Numbered from the stretch's first letter, positions 22,723-29,818 are shown. The stretch is 33,292 bases of DNA from a virus (IMGVR_UViG_3300035698_019983:1-33292); one strand, 5' to 3'. A program made the numbers and translations. The notes: generated from the letters alone by a model not told the origin.

Positions 22723-22931
22723 TTATAATTTGTCCTTATCCTCGCATCTGGGTTGTGGTTGTTCACTGATCCCTTTGGCTTTCAGTGCCGCTAGGCAGAT
22801 GGCCATGGGTAAAGTATCGGCTCGCGCCCTAACTTCATCGTCTCCAGCATTCCCATCTTCATCTTCACCCCAAAGCCAATGAAATAAACACTCCCACTTC
22901 TCTTCTGTCTCGTCGCTTTTCCATCAATCAT
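22723..22931 (-). pseudogene. Small phage protein with a probable one-base deletion near its start
   Basis: ATG 22931 overlaps the stop of the preceding gene (ATGA), but its frame becomes unlike a protein after five codons. In the next frame a convincing ORF runs to TAA at 22723: KSDETEEKWECLFHWLWGED, then RARADTLPMAICLAALKAKG. Adding one A to the AAAA run (plus-strand 22917-22920) would join them into a 69-aa protein with no further change. No start codon exists in the good frame. A missing base in the sequence is therefore likely; a true mutation is possible. The family is unknown. Confidence 0.6.
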
Positions 22932-23134
22932 CCCCCAGTAATCCCACCAAGCAGCGTTTTGCGCTTTCTCGTTTTTACTTCTGGTTTGTCCGCTAATGAT
23001 TCGCCACCGTTGGCTAGCTCCTGCTTCAACCAATCAATTTCGTCACCATCGAAACGACTGGCGTTGCCGTTTTTGTCCAAAATCTTAACGACACTCTCGC
23101 CACCCCTAAGTTTTCCAAATTCAACCTTCATCAT
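22928..23134 (-). CDS. 68-aa protein of unknown function
   Basis: Begins at ATGATG (23134 or 23131) with AAGGG upstream. The sequence starts MMKVEFGKLRGGESVVKILD, has FDGDEIDWLKQEL in the middle and ends in a basic/Gly tail (KTRKRKTLLGGITGG). Alternating strand and helix and the charged tail suggest a small cytoplasmic or DNA-associated protein. It sits in the terminase operon, coupled to the next gene. No family is recognised. Confidence 0.6.
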   Translation of the reverse strand: MMKVEFGKLRGGESVVKILDKNGNASRFDGDEIDWLKQELANGGESLADKPEVKTRKRKTLLGGITGG

Positions 23135-23145
23135 CGAAGCCCTTT

Positions 23146-23244
23146 TTATAATGTGGATACCAATACACCATCTAAAGATGCGAAAACATTTGTGTTGTTT
23201 GCACTCAAACCAGTAATGCGAACCACGAAGTCAGATTTCTTCAT
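23146..23244 (-). CDS. Possible 32-aa peptide overlapping the small terminase 3' end
   Basis: A 32-aa ORF starts at ATG 23244, inside the small terminase stop region. It reads MKKSDFVVRITGLSANNTNV then FASLDGVLVSTL, a beta-strand-like peptide with balanced composition. It fills the otherwise empty 97 nt before the next gene. Short length makes it uncertain; the upstream purine tract is within the terminase gene and could serve for ribosome binding. Confidence 0.4.
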   Translation of the reverse strand: MKKSDFVVRITGLSANNTNVFASLDGVLVSTL

Positions 23245-23632
23245 CTGCGTTTATCTCCTCTGCGCCTAATTCAATTATCTCCGTGCCGTCGTATCGTCTG
23301 ATAAACGTCGGTTTTACCACCGTATGTTCCGTCTTTTCTTTAACCTTACCAACTAGCCGGTTCAGCAAGAAGTCCAACCTCGTCTGGTCACCGTTCTTTG
23401 CGGCCATCAGGACGATGCGCCCAACCATCACGTCCAGCATAGGTGATCTGGAATCCTTCAGAAGATCGCTTAACTCGCCGCTATCCATACGCAAAAACCG
23501 AACAAGCTTTGTCTCGAGTTCGGTACGTGTTAGTTTAGCAGCACGTTTCATATCCTCTGATTTTTTCGGCCGCCCAGGTCCACCCTTGTAGCCTTTGACG
23601 AACCTGCCAGTTTTTGGATCCTTATCAGCCAA
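23231..23632 (-). CDS. terS: Terminase small subunit-like protein
   Basis: 133 aa from TTG 23632. The N-terminus, DPKTGRFVKGYKGGPGRPKK, is the basic Gly/Pro/Arg opening found in many phage and bacteriophage-like small terminase proteins of this group. Helices follow (RAAKLTRTELETKLVRFLRM, VGRIVLMAAKNGDQTRLDFL), with LNRLVGKVKEKTEH at the C-terminal side. Small terminases recognise the packaging start and control the large subunit. The gene lies upstream of terL, separated by small ORFs and the NeuB-like gene. A pattern-based assignment. Confidence 0.68.
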   Translation of the reverse strand: MADKDPKTGRFVKGYKGGPGRPKKSEDMKRAAKLTRTELETKLVRFLRMDSGELSDLLKDSRSPMLDVMVGRIVLMAAKNGDQTRLDFLLNRLVGKVKEKTEHTVVKPTFIRRYDGTEIIELGAEEINADEEI

Positions 23633-23646
23633 ACGCCATTACCAAT

Positions 23647-25380
23647 CTATTTTGACTGCCTTTTTACCAGCTGCTCAACACGTGCCATCATTATATCGCA
23701 ATATTCTGGCTCCATCTCAGCACCGATAAACTGAAACCCATTCTTAAGAGCCGCGAGTGCTGTTGTCCCAGAGCCTGAAAAACAATCCAGCACCACGCCA
23801 TTAGTCGGCGTAACAAGCGTTGCGAAATATGACATGAGGCGGATTGGTTTGACGGTTGGATGGTGGTTTGTTTGATTTGATGATCCTTCATTACGCTCAG
23901 ACTTACTTGGCTTGGCGCAATAGAAAAACCGTGAAGCGCCGCCGGTGTCGCCGAATCTAACGCCATTACTCTCATGATTGCCAATGCCAAACATCCCACC
24001 GTCATTTTCTTGTACCGAGTTACCCTTAGACCTTTGCTTACCAGCGCCATGCATACCACCAGCTAAACTCTGCGCATCCAACAACGCCGGTGCATCGCCA
24101 GACAAAACTAGGTTCGCGGGAAAGCGGCCTTGGGTGTTATCCGGCTTTGGATCTCTTGCGTAATTTTTACCACTCATTGACGTGTTGCTGGATTCTTTGC
24201 TACCAGACTTAGACCATCCTGATTTAAATTCACCTTCAACCCTACACCCATCGATATTAATCCCACCAACACCCCATTTCAAAACATTCGCGGCCACCGT
24301 CTTTTCACTGCACGGTTTGCGCACCAATATCCAATGCTCGCTTGCGGGCTTAAGCGCCGTTCCCCAACCATCGTAGCCGTAATCTCCGGTTGCCTGATCA
24401 CCAAGCTTACCCTTGCTTTTATCAATCGCCTTTGAAATGTCGATTGACTTCGGAAACCCAGAACCAAACAAATGCGTCACCACATCTCTAATCTCAAAGC
24501 CCGCGTCCTCTAACGCCGTTGCAGTCCAATGCGATGTTCTAGGTATCGCCCAAACCAAACCATGCGCGCCGGGCTTAAGAACCCGAAGCGTTTCACTCAT
24601 GACTTCAGTGAGCCAAGCAATCCACTGCTTCGAACCGCCTTTATCATCGTCCCATTCTTTACCCATAAAGCTGATACCAGCCGGTGGATCTGTCACAAGC
24701 GAATCAACTGAATTGTCTGGCAAACCCTTCAGCATTTCCAAGCAATCGAGGTTAAACAGTTTGAAACCATCCAACTCGAAAACATCGCCGGGTTTGGTTC
24801 TGGGCTCAATTTTTTCCGGGATTGAATCATCGGGGTCGTCATCTTCTTCTTTAGTAGCCGCTTCCTTCTTACCACCCTCGCCGTCACTGAAGTCAAAATC
24901 ACCGGGATCGAAACCAAGCGCACCAATATCGTAGTCGTCTTCATGCAGCGATTGAAGCAGTGAGCCGAGAGCGTCGTCGTCCCATTCTTTACCCATAAAG
25001 CTGATACCAGCCGGTGGATCTGTCACAAGCGAATCAATATCGTAGTCGTCTTCATGCAGCGATTGAAGCAGTGAGCCGAGAGCGTCGTCGTCCCACTCAC
25101 TCATGTCCGTCGTGCGGTTGTCAGCCAGGGCGTAGGCCGTGGCGTCTGCGCCGGTGAGTTTAGTTCTAACCACGCCGATCTTGTCCCAACCCAAAGAGCG
25201 CGCTGCTTCTAACGTACCGTTTCCCGCAAGTACGACCCCGCCCTTGCCGACCACGATGGGTTTTTGTTGGCCGAATTTGGCCAGGCTACCTTTGATGGCC
25301 TCGAGGTTTTTCTCGGGATGCCGCCGGGCGTTGGACGGATCCATCACCAGTTTGTCGAGAGCTAGCTGTTCAACTCGCAC
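23647..25380 (-). CDS. ParB-like domain fused to a DNA methyltransferase
   Basis: 577 aa from GTG 25380. Residues 1-95 are a ParB/sulfiredoxin-type domain (DPSNARRHPEKNLEAIKGSL, GGVVLAGNGTLEAARSLG, ALADNRT). Residues about 205-577 are an N6/N4-type DNA methyltransferase: motif IV VTDPPAGISFMG (229-240; DPPA in place of DPPY), a long target-recognition region, HPTVKPIRLMSYF, and the SAM-binding motif VVLDCFSGSGTTALAA near the C-terminus. Such fusions are frequent in phages and probably protect phage DNA from host restriction. Residues 116-152 are an in-frame 111-bp insertion made of copied pieces, including a second copy of motif IV. The upstream 57-aa gene overlaps the start. Confidence 0.85.
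   Translation of the reverse strand: MRVEQLALDKLVMDPSNARRHPEKNLEAIKGSLAKFGQQKPIVVGKGGVVLAGNGTLEAARSLGWDKIGVVRTKLTGADATAYALADNRTTDMSEWDDDALGSLLQSLHEDDYDIDSLVTDPPAGISFMGKEWDDDALGSLLQSLHEDDYDIGALGFDPGDFDFSDGEGGKKEAATKEEDDDPDDSIPEKIEPRTKPGDVFELDGFKLFNLDCLEMLKGLPDNSVDSLVTDPPAGISFMGKEWDDDKGGSKQWIAWLTEVMSETLRVLKPGAHGLVWAIPRTSHWTATALEDAGFEIRDVVTHLFGSGFPKSIDISKAIDKSKGKLGDQATGDYGYDGWGTALKPASEHWILVRKPCSEKTVAANVLKWGVGGINIDGCRVEGEFKSGWSKSGSKESSNTSMSGKNYARDPKPDNTQGRFPANLVLSGDAPALLDAQSLAGGMHGAGKQRSKGNSVQENDGGMFGIGNHESNGVRFGDTGGASRFFYCAKPSKSERNEGSSNQTNHHPTVKPIRLMSYFATLVTPTNGVVLDCFSGSGTTALAALKNGFQFIGAEMEPEYCDIMMARVEQLVKRQSK
24925..25035. repeat. 111-bp in-frame templated insertion with two internal source copies
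   Basis: The segment encodes DSLVTDPPAGISFMGKEWDD then DALGSLLQSLHEDDYDI. Its first part equals 24643-24705 (true motif IV of the methyltransferase); its second repeats the neighbouring sequence (25036-25097). The shared EWDDD-coding bases could be the switch point. The match to the source is essentially exact, so the event is recent or an assembly join. Confidence 0.85.
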
Positions 25381-25543
25381 GCTTAATCCTTTCGCGTTTC
25401 TCCAACCTCAAAAGGCTCATGATGAAACCACGGCCTGATTGATCACCCTTGAGACGGTCGTAAAGCTCAGCTTCGCCAACGGTGAAGTTCGCCGAACGGA
25501 CCACCCACTTCATACGGCCTTTGTTCTTACTTATTTTCTTCAT
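25370..25543 (-). CDS. 57-aa basic protein at the head of the late operon
   Basis: ATG 25543 begins MKKISKNKGRMKWVVRSANF, continues TVGEAELYDRLKGDQSGRGF and ends LRLEKRERIKRAS. The stop lies 11 nt inside the ParB-methyltransferase gene, as in coupled genes. The protein is basic with a probable helix at the C-terminus, which would suit a small DNA- or protein-binding factor. It is the first gene after the large regulatory gap, so it may be the first product of the minus-strand transcript. Family unknown. Confidence 0.65.
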   Translation of the reverse strand: MKKISKNKGRMKWVVRSANFTVGEAELYDRLKGDQSGRGFIMSLLRLEKRERIKRAS

Positions 25544-25753
25544 GCCCAAATTCTATTTTCCTCATTAGTGACCAAGGGCCGGTCGCTACACCGGCACCCC
25601 TGTGATCTAGGATGAATACAGGGGCCGGGTGTCCCTAGAACCAAACCTTTGCGCTTGCTGCCTTGGCAGTTCCATTATTAACGGATTCAAGCAATCACCA
25701 CAACAGCCGAAGCCAGGACGGGAACAAAAGTGTTGAAGTAAGCAGACTCCTTT

Positions 25754-25799
25754 CTTGTGGCCGCTGCAATTGAGCGGGCGGCCACATCCCCGCCACAAG
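25754..25799. promoter_or_regulatory. Overlapping, mutually exclusive inverted repeats
   Basis: TGTGGCCGC (25756-25764) can pair with GCGGCCACA (25778-25786), while CTTGTGGC (25754-25761) can pair with GCCACAAG (25792-25799). The two hairpins share their left arm and cannot form together. This could be an attenuator, a small RNA or a protein-binding site. No T-run follows either hairpin. Confidence 0.45.
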
Positions 25800-25897
25800 C
25801 CACTGCCAAAAGTGACAAAACCAAGGACAAAATAGACAAAAATAAGTGTATCCGATTTCGATATACGATGGTTCTCCAATGATTCCATGGTTTTACA

Positions 25898-25930
25898 CGA
25901 TTGTGCTTCGATTGTGCTAAAGGTTATGCA
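25898..25930 (+). promoter_or_regulatory. Possible early promoter with tandem operator-like repeat
   Basis: Two copies of CGATTGTGCT (25898-25907, 25909-25918) with an 11-bp period, one helical turn, suit a small repressor such as the ribbon-helix-helix protein nearby. TTGTGC (25901-25906) and TATGCA (25925-25930), 18 nt apart, are a weak sigma70-like pair. Confidence 0.3.
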
Positions 25931-25989
25931 ATAGTTGCCGATAAGTCTAGTATGAGCAGGCAATCAAGCCACCTCGAAAGGCAAGCCAA

Positions 25990-26070
25990 ATGCCATGTCA
26001 ACAATGCAAAATCGACGAAGAAACTTGCGACGAATGCAAACGAAAAATGAGAAATGACGAGGAGGAATGA
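25990..26070 (+). CDS. 26-aa zinc-ribbon-like micro-protein
   Basis: ATG 25990 (AAAGG about 8 nt upstream) begins MPCQQCKIDEETCDECKRKM and ends in acidic residues. Two C-x2-C pairs spaced 8 residues apart are a complete minimal zinc-binding set. It stops just before the next gene start, whose GAGGAGG-type ribosome site lies inside this ORF's end. Small Cys-rich proteins are common in early phage operons and may bind host factors. The function is unknown. Confidence 0.55.
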   Translation: MPCQQCKIDEETCDECKRKMRNDEEE

Positions 26071-26071
26071 A

Positions 26072-26245
26072 ATGCGCAAAAAACCAGGACCAAAAAACCC
26101 GAAAGGCTACATCCGCAAAGCGATCATGATCCAGCCCATATTGTGGGCAGCGCTTGAGCGGTTGGCCGAAGCCAAGAACCAATCAATCTCGGAATACATT
26201 CGCCGCGTCCTAACGCCGCACATTGCAAAGGAGATCAAGAAATGA
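26072..26245 (+). CDS. Ribbon-helix-helix (CopG/Arc-type) regulator
   Basis: 57 aa from ATG 26072, preceded by GAGGAGG. The basic arm (MRKKPGPKNPKGYIRKA) is followed by a ribbon strand and two helices: MIQPILWAALERLAEAKNQS and ISEYIRRVLTPHIA. This is the typical RHH layout, with a strand that pairs in a dimer and contacts the DNA major groove. It probably regulates the divergent control region just upstream. The stop overlaps the next gene as ATGA. Confidence 0.65.
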   Translation: MRKKPGPKNPKGYIRKAIMIQPILWAALERLAEAKNQSISEYIRRVLTPHIAKEIKK

Positions 26246-26637
26246 AAACACTAATAACAGTCATAACAATTTTGATGTTGGTTGGTTGCGGCACCGACGA
26301 GGACAAGAAGGTCGAGGTTCCGAAACTGACCGTTGCTAGCCATAGCGTTGACCAAACTGCGATTGATGACACAAATTACCATGTCAGCATCAAAACCAAC
26401 CTCAGCGACTCGATTGTGGTCGGCTACAAAACCCGCTTTGCGATTGTCACGGGCACGATGGAACCGCCGGCCGATTGCGACACCGGGGAGAAGATAACAT
26501 CCGAGGACTACCTCACATCGTTCAAGGTGGCACTAGGCGTTGAGGTATCTTACCGGGTTTGCGCCCACCACCTGCCCACCGACTACAAATCACTAGGGAA
26601 AACCGGTGCCTTTATAGTTGGCGAGGGATTGTTATGA
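26242..26637 (+). CDS. Probable phage lipoprotein
   Basis: 131 aa with an N-terminal signal peptide (MKTLITVITILMLVGCG): a Lys, a hydrophobic core and a lipobox LVGC with Cys at 16. The mature part is beta-rich with two further Cys (ADCDTG and YRVCAHH) that might form a disulfide. Surface lipoproteins of early phage genes often serve superinfection exclusion; that role is only a guess here. The start overlaps the RHH stop (ATGA), indicating one early operon. Confidence 0.65.
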   Translation: MKTLITVITILMLVGCGTDEDKKVEVPKLTVASHSVDQTAIDDTNYHVSIKTNLSDSIVVGYKTRFAIVTGTMEPPADCDTGEKITSEDYLTSFKVALGVEVSYRVCAHHLPTDYKSLGKTGAFIVGEGLL

Positions 26638-26876
26638 AAACCTGTAACACCTGTGGGGTTGTCTGGCCCCACGCCAAATTTTTGGAAAACGACAAACTCT
26701 GGGTCACCGAGACGAGCAAAGGAGTCACAAAAATGCTGATGCTTAACTGCACATGTGACAGCACCCTGGTCGTCAAACTCAGCGACCTCGAGGAACCGAT
26801 GACAGCCGAAGATTCCCAGGACATGGACGACGAGGTCATGGATCTCGAACACCCAGGATGGAGGCTAAACCCATGA
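26634..26876 (+). CDS. Small Cys-containing acidic protein
   Basis: 80 aa from ATG 26634, which overlaps the lipoprotein stop (ATGA). The N-terminus, MKTCNTCGVVWPHAKFLEND, has C-x2-C, and NCTCD supplies two further Cys at 44 and 46, so a zinc ribbon is possible. The C-terminal third is acidic (EDSQDMDDEVMDLEHPG). Acidic zinc-ribbon proteins in early phage operons can act on host polymerase or nucleases, but no family is identified. The stop overlaps the next start. Confidence 0.55.
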   Translation: MKTCNTCGVVWPHAKFLENDKLWVTETSKGVTKMLMLNCTCDSTLVVKLSDLEEPMTAEDSQDMDDEVMDLEHPGWRLNP

Positions 26877-27100
26877 GAGTATTAATAATCACAGCTTTAC
26901 TAAGTCAATTAAGCTGCGTTGAGACAACCCAAGCAGAGGATGATAACAAGAAAGTGACCTGCGAAACTTACAAACATAACTCTTCAATTTACAGAGCGTG
27001 GGAACGCTGCGAAATGCCAGACGGTACCGTTTGTTGGATTGCAGCCGGTAAGATGGGTTATGGCGGGAGCTCACAAGTCGAATGCACGTGGAGTAAATAG
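26873..27100 (+). CDS. Small secreted protein with signal peptide
   Basis: 75 aa from ATG 26873 (overlap with the previous stop). The first 20 residues (MRVLIITALLSQLSC) are a signal peptide; the Cys has a weak lipobox, and cleavage near TTQA is an alternative. The mature part has four Cys (VTCETYK, RCEMPDG, VCWIAAG, VECTWSK), enough for two disulfides. Such exported Cys-rich products in an early operon may act on the envelope. Function unknown. Confidence 0.55.
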   Translation: MRVLIITALLSQLSCVETTQAEDDNKKVTCETYKHNSSIYRAWERCEMPDGTVCWIAAGKMGYGGSSQVECTWSK

Positions 27101-27160
27101 CTGATATTTAATGTCATTTAAGTTTTGTATAAACTCAGATGTCAAACCTTCGTCAAACGT

Positions 27161-27829
27161 TCAACCATCCTTTTGATCCAAGTACGCCATGAGGCATGCC
27201 TCGATCAGCCCGTCATCGGGCTTCCGCTTTTTGCCGGGGATAAACGTCAGCGGGTGGTCCTTCTCAAAGTGATCCGGCCAGATAGATTTGGCGACCTTGA
27301 TTGATTGCTCTTTCGGCGTCAGGCTCTGGTCGATACCCTTCTTGATATCGCGGCACCAGACTGAGGGCTTCACCTCACGTATTGGCCACCCCCACAAAGC
27401 GGGCATATGCAACATTCCGGCACCTTTCGCGTAGCTCAGCAGCCCGACACGGCCGTCGACCCTCAGGACGGCGTTGCGATAGCCCACCACCTCGGCGTAT
27501 TGGGCCCGTACCCGGTCCAAATGATCAGACTGTGAATAATCCCCATCCACGGAATCCAGGTAGTCACCGACCCGCTCAGCCAGTTCTAGCGCCGAGGCCA
27601 GGGCTTTCTTCGATGTGGCGTCCGACGGTGGTGTGTAGAGTTCTTCGATAATGACTCGGACATCGTCTTCAAAGCTTGTGAGGGCACGAACCTCTCTGAA
27701 GATCTGGGCCAATCCGAGGGCACATACCCGACGGCCGTCGGTTGGCATCGCCCACAATCCCACAATTTTAGAGCTCGCATCCAGCAAGCCAAGTCCGCCA
27801 GTTTTACCTGGGTCGATCCCTAAATTCAA
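27161..27829 (-). CDS. RuvC-like Holliday junction resolvase
   Basis: 222 aa from TTG 27829 (GGAG about 8 nt upstream). The RNase H-like fold residues are visible: GIDPGKTGGLGLLD at the N-terminus (catalytic Asp), VRVIIEELYTPP (Glu on the second strand) and the C-terminal KPDDGLIEACLMAY (Asp pair). Such enzymes cut branched DNA during replication and before packaging. The gene lies downstream of the helicase on the same strand, across the AT-rich candidate origin. It converges with the early plus-strand genes. A specific phage subfamily cannot be named. Confidence 0.75.
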   Translation of the reverse strand: MNLGIDPGKTGGLGLLDASSKIVGLWAMPTDGRRVCALGLAQIFREVRALTSFEDDVRVIIEELYTPPSDATSKKALASALELAERVGDYLDSVDGDYSQSDHLDRVRAQYAEVVGYRNAVLRVDGRVGLLSYAKGAGMLHMPALWGWPIREVKPSVWCRDIKKGIDQSLTPKEQSIKVAKSIWPDHFEKDHPLTFIPGKKRKPDDGLIEACLMAYLDQKDG

Positions 27830-27845
27830 AATCTCAACTCCATCA

Positions 27846-27988
27846 GTTACTGGGTCACCAGGTTACCGACTAAAAAATAAAAAAAGGATATATATACGTA
27901 ATATGTATATATATTATACACTATATATATATAATATATATATATTAACTATTTAGTATTTAATCTAGTAACCTAGTAACATAGCTAA
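27846..27988. other. Candidate replication origin: AT-rich core flanked by 8-bp iterons
   Basis: On the left are three adjacent 8-bp units, GTTACTGG (27846-27853), GTCACCAG (27854-27861) and GTTACCGA (27862-27869). On the right are two CTAGTAAC units (27965-27972, 27973-27980), the inverse of GTTACTAG. Between them lies about 95 nt consisting almost only of A and T, including long alternating TA runs, which should unwind easily. It is the only such stretch in the window and sits directly beside the SF3 helicase gene. No gene is present. Confidence 0.6.
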
Positions 27989-27993
27989 TATCA

Positions 27994-29412
27994 TTACTCT
28001 TTATCTGGTTCAGAACCGACAGTAATTGGGTATCCGCTTGGTGTATTTTTTTTGTTTATCGCAATGTCCGGCCAACCGTCATCCCTGATAACCAGTTTGT
28101 AGGATTTTATTGTTGGCTCGGTAACCAGCCGAACGGGTTTGTGCTCCCAACCTTGTAACTGTTGTTCGATCGTCACTGCCTTCGTATCGCGCAGCGATAT
28201 GCCTTCGATCACCTTGAACGTTTTGCTTTTGTGCTCGTCAGTTTGACTGACCGCTTTGACCGCTTTCTTAACGATGCCGTGATTCTGCTCGACCCACCGG
28301 TAGTAGTCGGCGGCCTGTCGGTTGTTTATTTTTTCAACACCCATGAAATACTGAACGTCCGACGTGCGCAAAAAACCACCAGACTTTGGCTTAAAGTACG
28401 TCATCCAAAACCGTGAACAATCGTTGTCGAGCCACTCGCTCGCTTCGTTGAAACTTGCGGGGTCGACCTCGATCTGGGGAACGGTGCATTCGGACCACAT
28501 CTTTTTGCACCTATGCAGAAAACTCGCGCCCTCGGTTAATAACAGGTCCTCGAACCCCTCGACGAAGTCCCAATCACCTAGTTCGCTCATTTTACATATG
28601 ATCCCCCGTCGACGGTCGGCCTGAAGCGGTCCAATGTCGGGCGGGTTGTTCGAGAGAAACATGAACTTACACTTCATCCGGGTCGTGTAGGCGGGCTGGT
28701 TTTTCGGATTAACCTCGACCGGGTCGTCGCCGGTCATCATTTTGAAGTGACCCGACCTGATGTAGCCGCCCCCGTTGACGTCGGGAAACGCTACAAGTCG
28801 CTTCCCCTCGAGGGACTGGGTCCAGTGGTTGTCCGAGGTCCCGGGTGGGGTTTTACTTGCTAGGGCCGGTCCGAAGATCCTGTGCAAAAACCTTAGGATG
28901 GACCCTTTGCCGTTCTGGCCCTCGCCGTATATCCAGAGGTACTGTTGATTCGGCGAGGTCTCGTCAAACAGACTACCGATAAAAGTCTGGAACGACGCCG
29001 CGTTGTCCATCCGCGACAGTAGGCCGTCCCAGGTGGGGCACTCACCTTGGGCGAGGTCGAAGGGAAGCCGGCAAAACGTGGTCACCGGGTCCGAGCGCTC
29101 GCCTAGCATACTAATCCTGTCGATCGGGAACGTCCGGTTTCGCCACGACAGGGCGACCTCCTTCGCTTGTCCGGCGGTTATCTCGCATTCTGTCCCTTGC
29201 TCCTCGGCGTAACGCTCGACTATCCCAGCTAGCTCGTCGTGACTGATCGGTCGCGCCGAATTGGTAGCTGGATCGATTTCAACAGGAACTCGAGAGCCGA
29301 CGTGGGGCACGTGGACGTGGATCGGTTTTTCTAGCCGGCCCATCGACGTTACAACCCCATTCAAACCAAATACCAGCAGACGGAAATGATCGGTTTTTTT
29401 TACTTTTGCCAT
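27994..29412 (-). CDS. SF3 replicative helicase (D5/P4-primase C-terminal type)
   Basis: 472 aa. The D5-N-like region (FCRLPFDLAQGECPTWDGLL) is followed by the ATPase: Walker A YGEGQNGKGS (162-171), Walker B LVAFPDVN (206-213), the motif C strand FMFLSNNPPDIG (250-261) and the arginine finger ADRRRGIICKM. These hexameric helicases unwind phage or plasmid DNA; the family often carries an N-terminal primase, absent here. ATG 29412 has GGAG upstream. It begins inside the 100-codon upstream ORF, next to an A8 run (29394-29401); one fewer A would join the two in one protein. The adjacent iteron region is a likely site of action. Confidence 0.88.
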   Translation of the reverse strand: MAKVKKTDHFRLLVFGLNGVVTSMGRLEKPIHVHVPHVGSRVPVEIDPATNSARPISHDELAGIVERYAEEQGTECEITAGQAKEVALSWRNRTFPIDRISMLGERSDPVTTFCRLPFDLAQGECPTWDGLLSRMDNAASFQTFIGSLFDETSPNQQYLWIYGEGQNGKGSILRFLHRIFGPALASKTPPGTSDNHWTQSLEGKRLVAFPDVNGGGYIRSGHFKMMTGDDPVEVNPKNQPAYTTRMKCKFMFLSNNPPDIGPLQADRRRGIICKMSELGDWDFVEGFEDLLLTEGASFLHRCKKMWSECTVPQIEVDPASFNEASEWLDNDCSRFWMTYFKPKSGGFLRTSDVQYFMGVEKINNRQAADYYRWVEQNHGIVKKAVKAVSQTDEHKSKTFKVIEGISLRDTKAVTIEQQLQGWEHKPVRLVTEPTIKSYKLVIRDDGWPDIAINKKNTPSGYPITVGSEPDKE

Positions 29413-29581
29413 AAATTCTTTGCTCCAATATTTGCTCGATATCGTCGATGTTCATCTCTAAATATGTGATGGCCAGGCAAGCGCGGTCGTTGAGGTCGTG
29501 ATTTTTGCGGGTTGATTTGGCAAGTAATTCTAGGGGAACTTTTGATTTCTTGCGGTAGAGGTCCGTCTGGGGTATGTTCAA
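29279..29581 (-). CDS. Small ORF upstream of the helicase, possibly its N-terminal part
   Basis: TTG 29581, preceded by AGGTGAACC, starts a 100-codon ORF. The first 60 residues look like real coding sequence (YRKKSKVPLELLAKSTRKNH, CLAITYLEMNIDDIEQILEQ), with helices and a low-complexity-free profile; the last 40 overlap the helicase in another frame and are Pro/Arg/Ser-rich, a likely shadow. A frame junction lies at an A8 run. Either it is a separate small replication protein or the helicase N-terminus separated by a one-base error. Confidence 0.5.
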   Translation of the reverse strand: MNIPQTDLYRKKSKVPLELLAKSTRKNHDLNDRACLAITYLEMNIDDIEQILEQRIYGKSKKNRSFPSAGIWFEWGCNVDGPARKTDPRPRAPRRLSSSC

Positions 29582-29618
29582 GGTTCACCTATTGGAACTG
29601 GGTTGAAAATTATTCGAT

Positions 29619-29655
29619 AAAACGCCGATGGTTACCGCCCGCGGCGTTTTTTTTT
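29619..29655 (+). terminator. Rho-independent terminator-like hairpin
   Basis: AAAACGCCG (29619-29627) pairs with CGGCGTTTT (29642-29650); the loop is 14 nt and five more T follow on the plus strand. The plus strand has no gene just upstream, so it may stop antisense transcription or act in both directions. Confidence 0.55.
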
Positions 29656-29787
29656 GTCAAGATCTCAGTTTGTGGATGTCTTGGATAACCACATTAAACA
29701 ATCCCACCTCTAGAATAAACAGCTATATATGGCCTATTAAAACAGTTCACAGCGCTACCAGTAGTGTGTTAATAATGGCGGCACCGG

Positions 29788-29818
29788 AAAAAAAAGGCCC
29801 ACTGTTTGGGCAGTGAGC
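29788..29818 (-). terminator. Rho-independent terminator, minus strand
   Basis: On the minus strand GCTCACTG and CAGTGGGC pair (one G-T wobble) around a 6-nt loop, followed by C and eight T. It would stop transcripts coming from the endolysin gene (30092-30442) through the FlbD-like region. Confidence 0.65.

Larger units (their letters stand above)
25544..25989. other. 446-nt divergent intergenic region, probable control region
   Basis: Separates the minus-strand late block from the plus-strand early genes, so promoters for both should lie here. I see no convincing gene: the one long minus-strand reading frame (25607-25963) has odd Cys-rich composition and no ribosome site. The region holds hairpin-forming repeats (GCCGGT/ACCGGC near 25572-25592; a stronger set at 25754-25799) and a tandem repeat at 25898-25918. 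Confidence 0.6.

Noticed and set aside
24413-24934. 173-codon plus-strand ORF opposite the methyltransferase
   Set aside because: Antisense to a well-supported gene, Ser/Pro-rich composition typical of a shadow frame, no ribosome site.
25607-25963. 118-codon minus-strand ORF in the intergenic region
   Set aside because: Cys-rich, irregular composition, no ribosome site and no domain; it overlaps hairpin and repeat elements and looks like chance.
27870-27964. CRISPR array or tRNA in the AT-rich region
   Set aside because: No regular spacers and no cloverleaf; only AT-alternating sequence with short flanking iterons.
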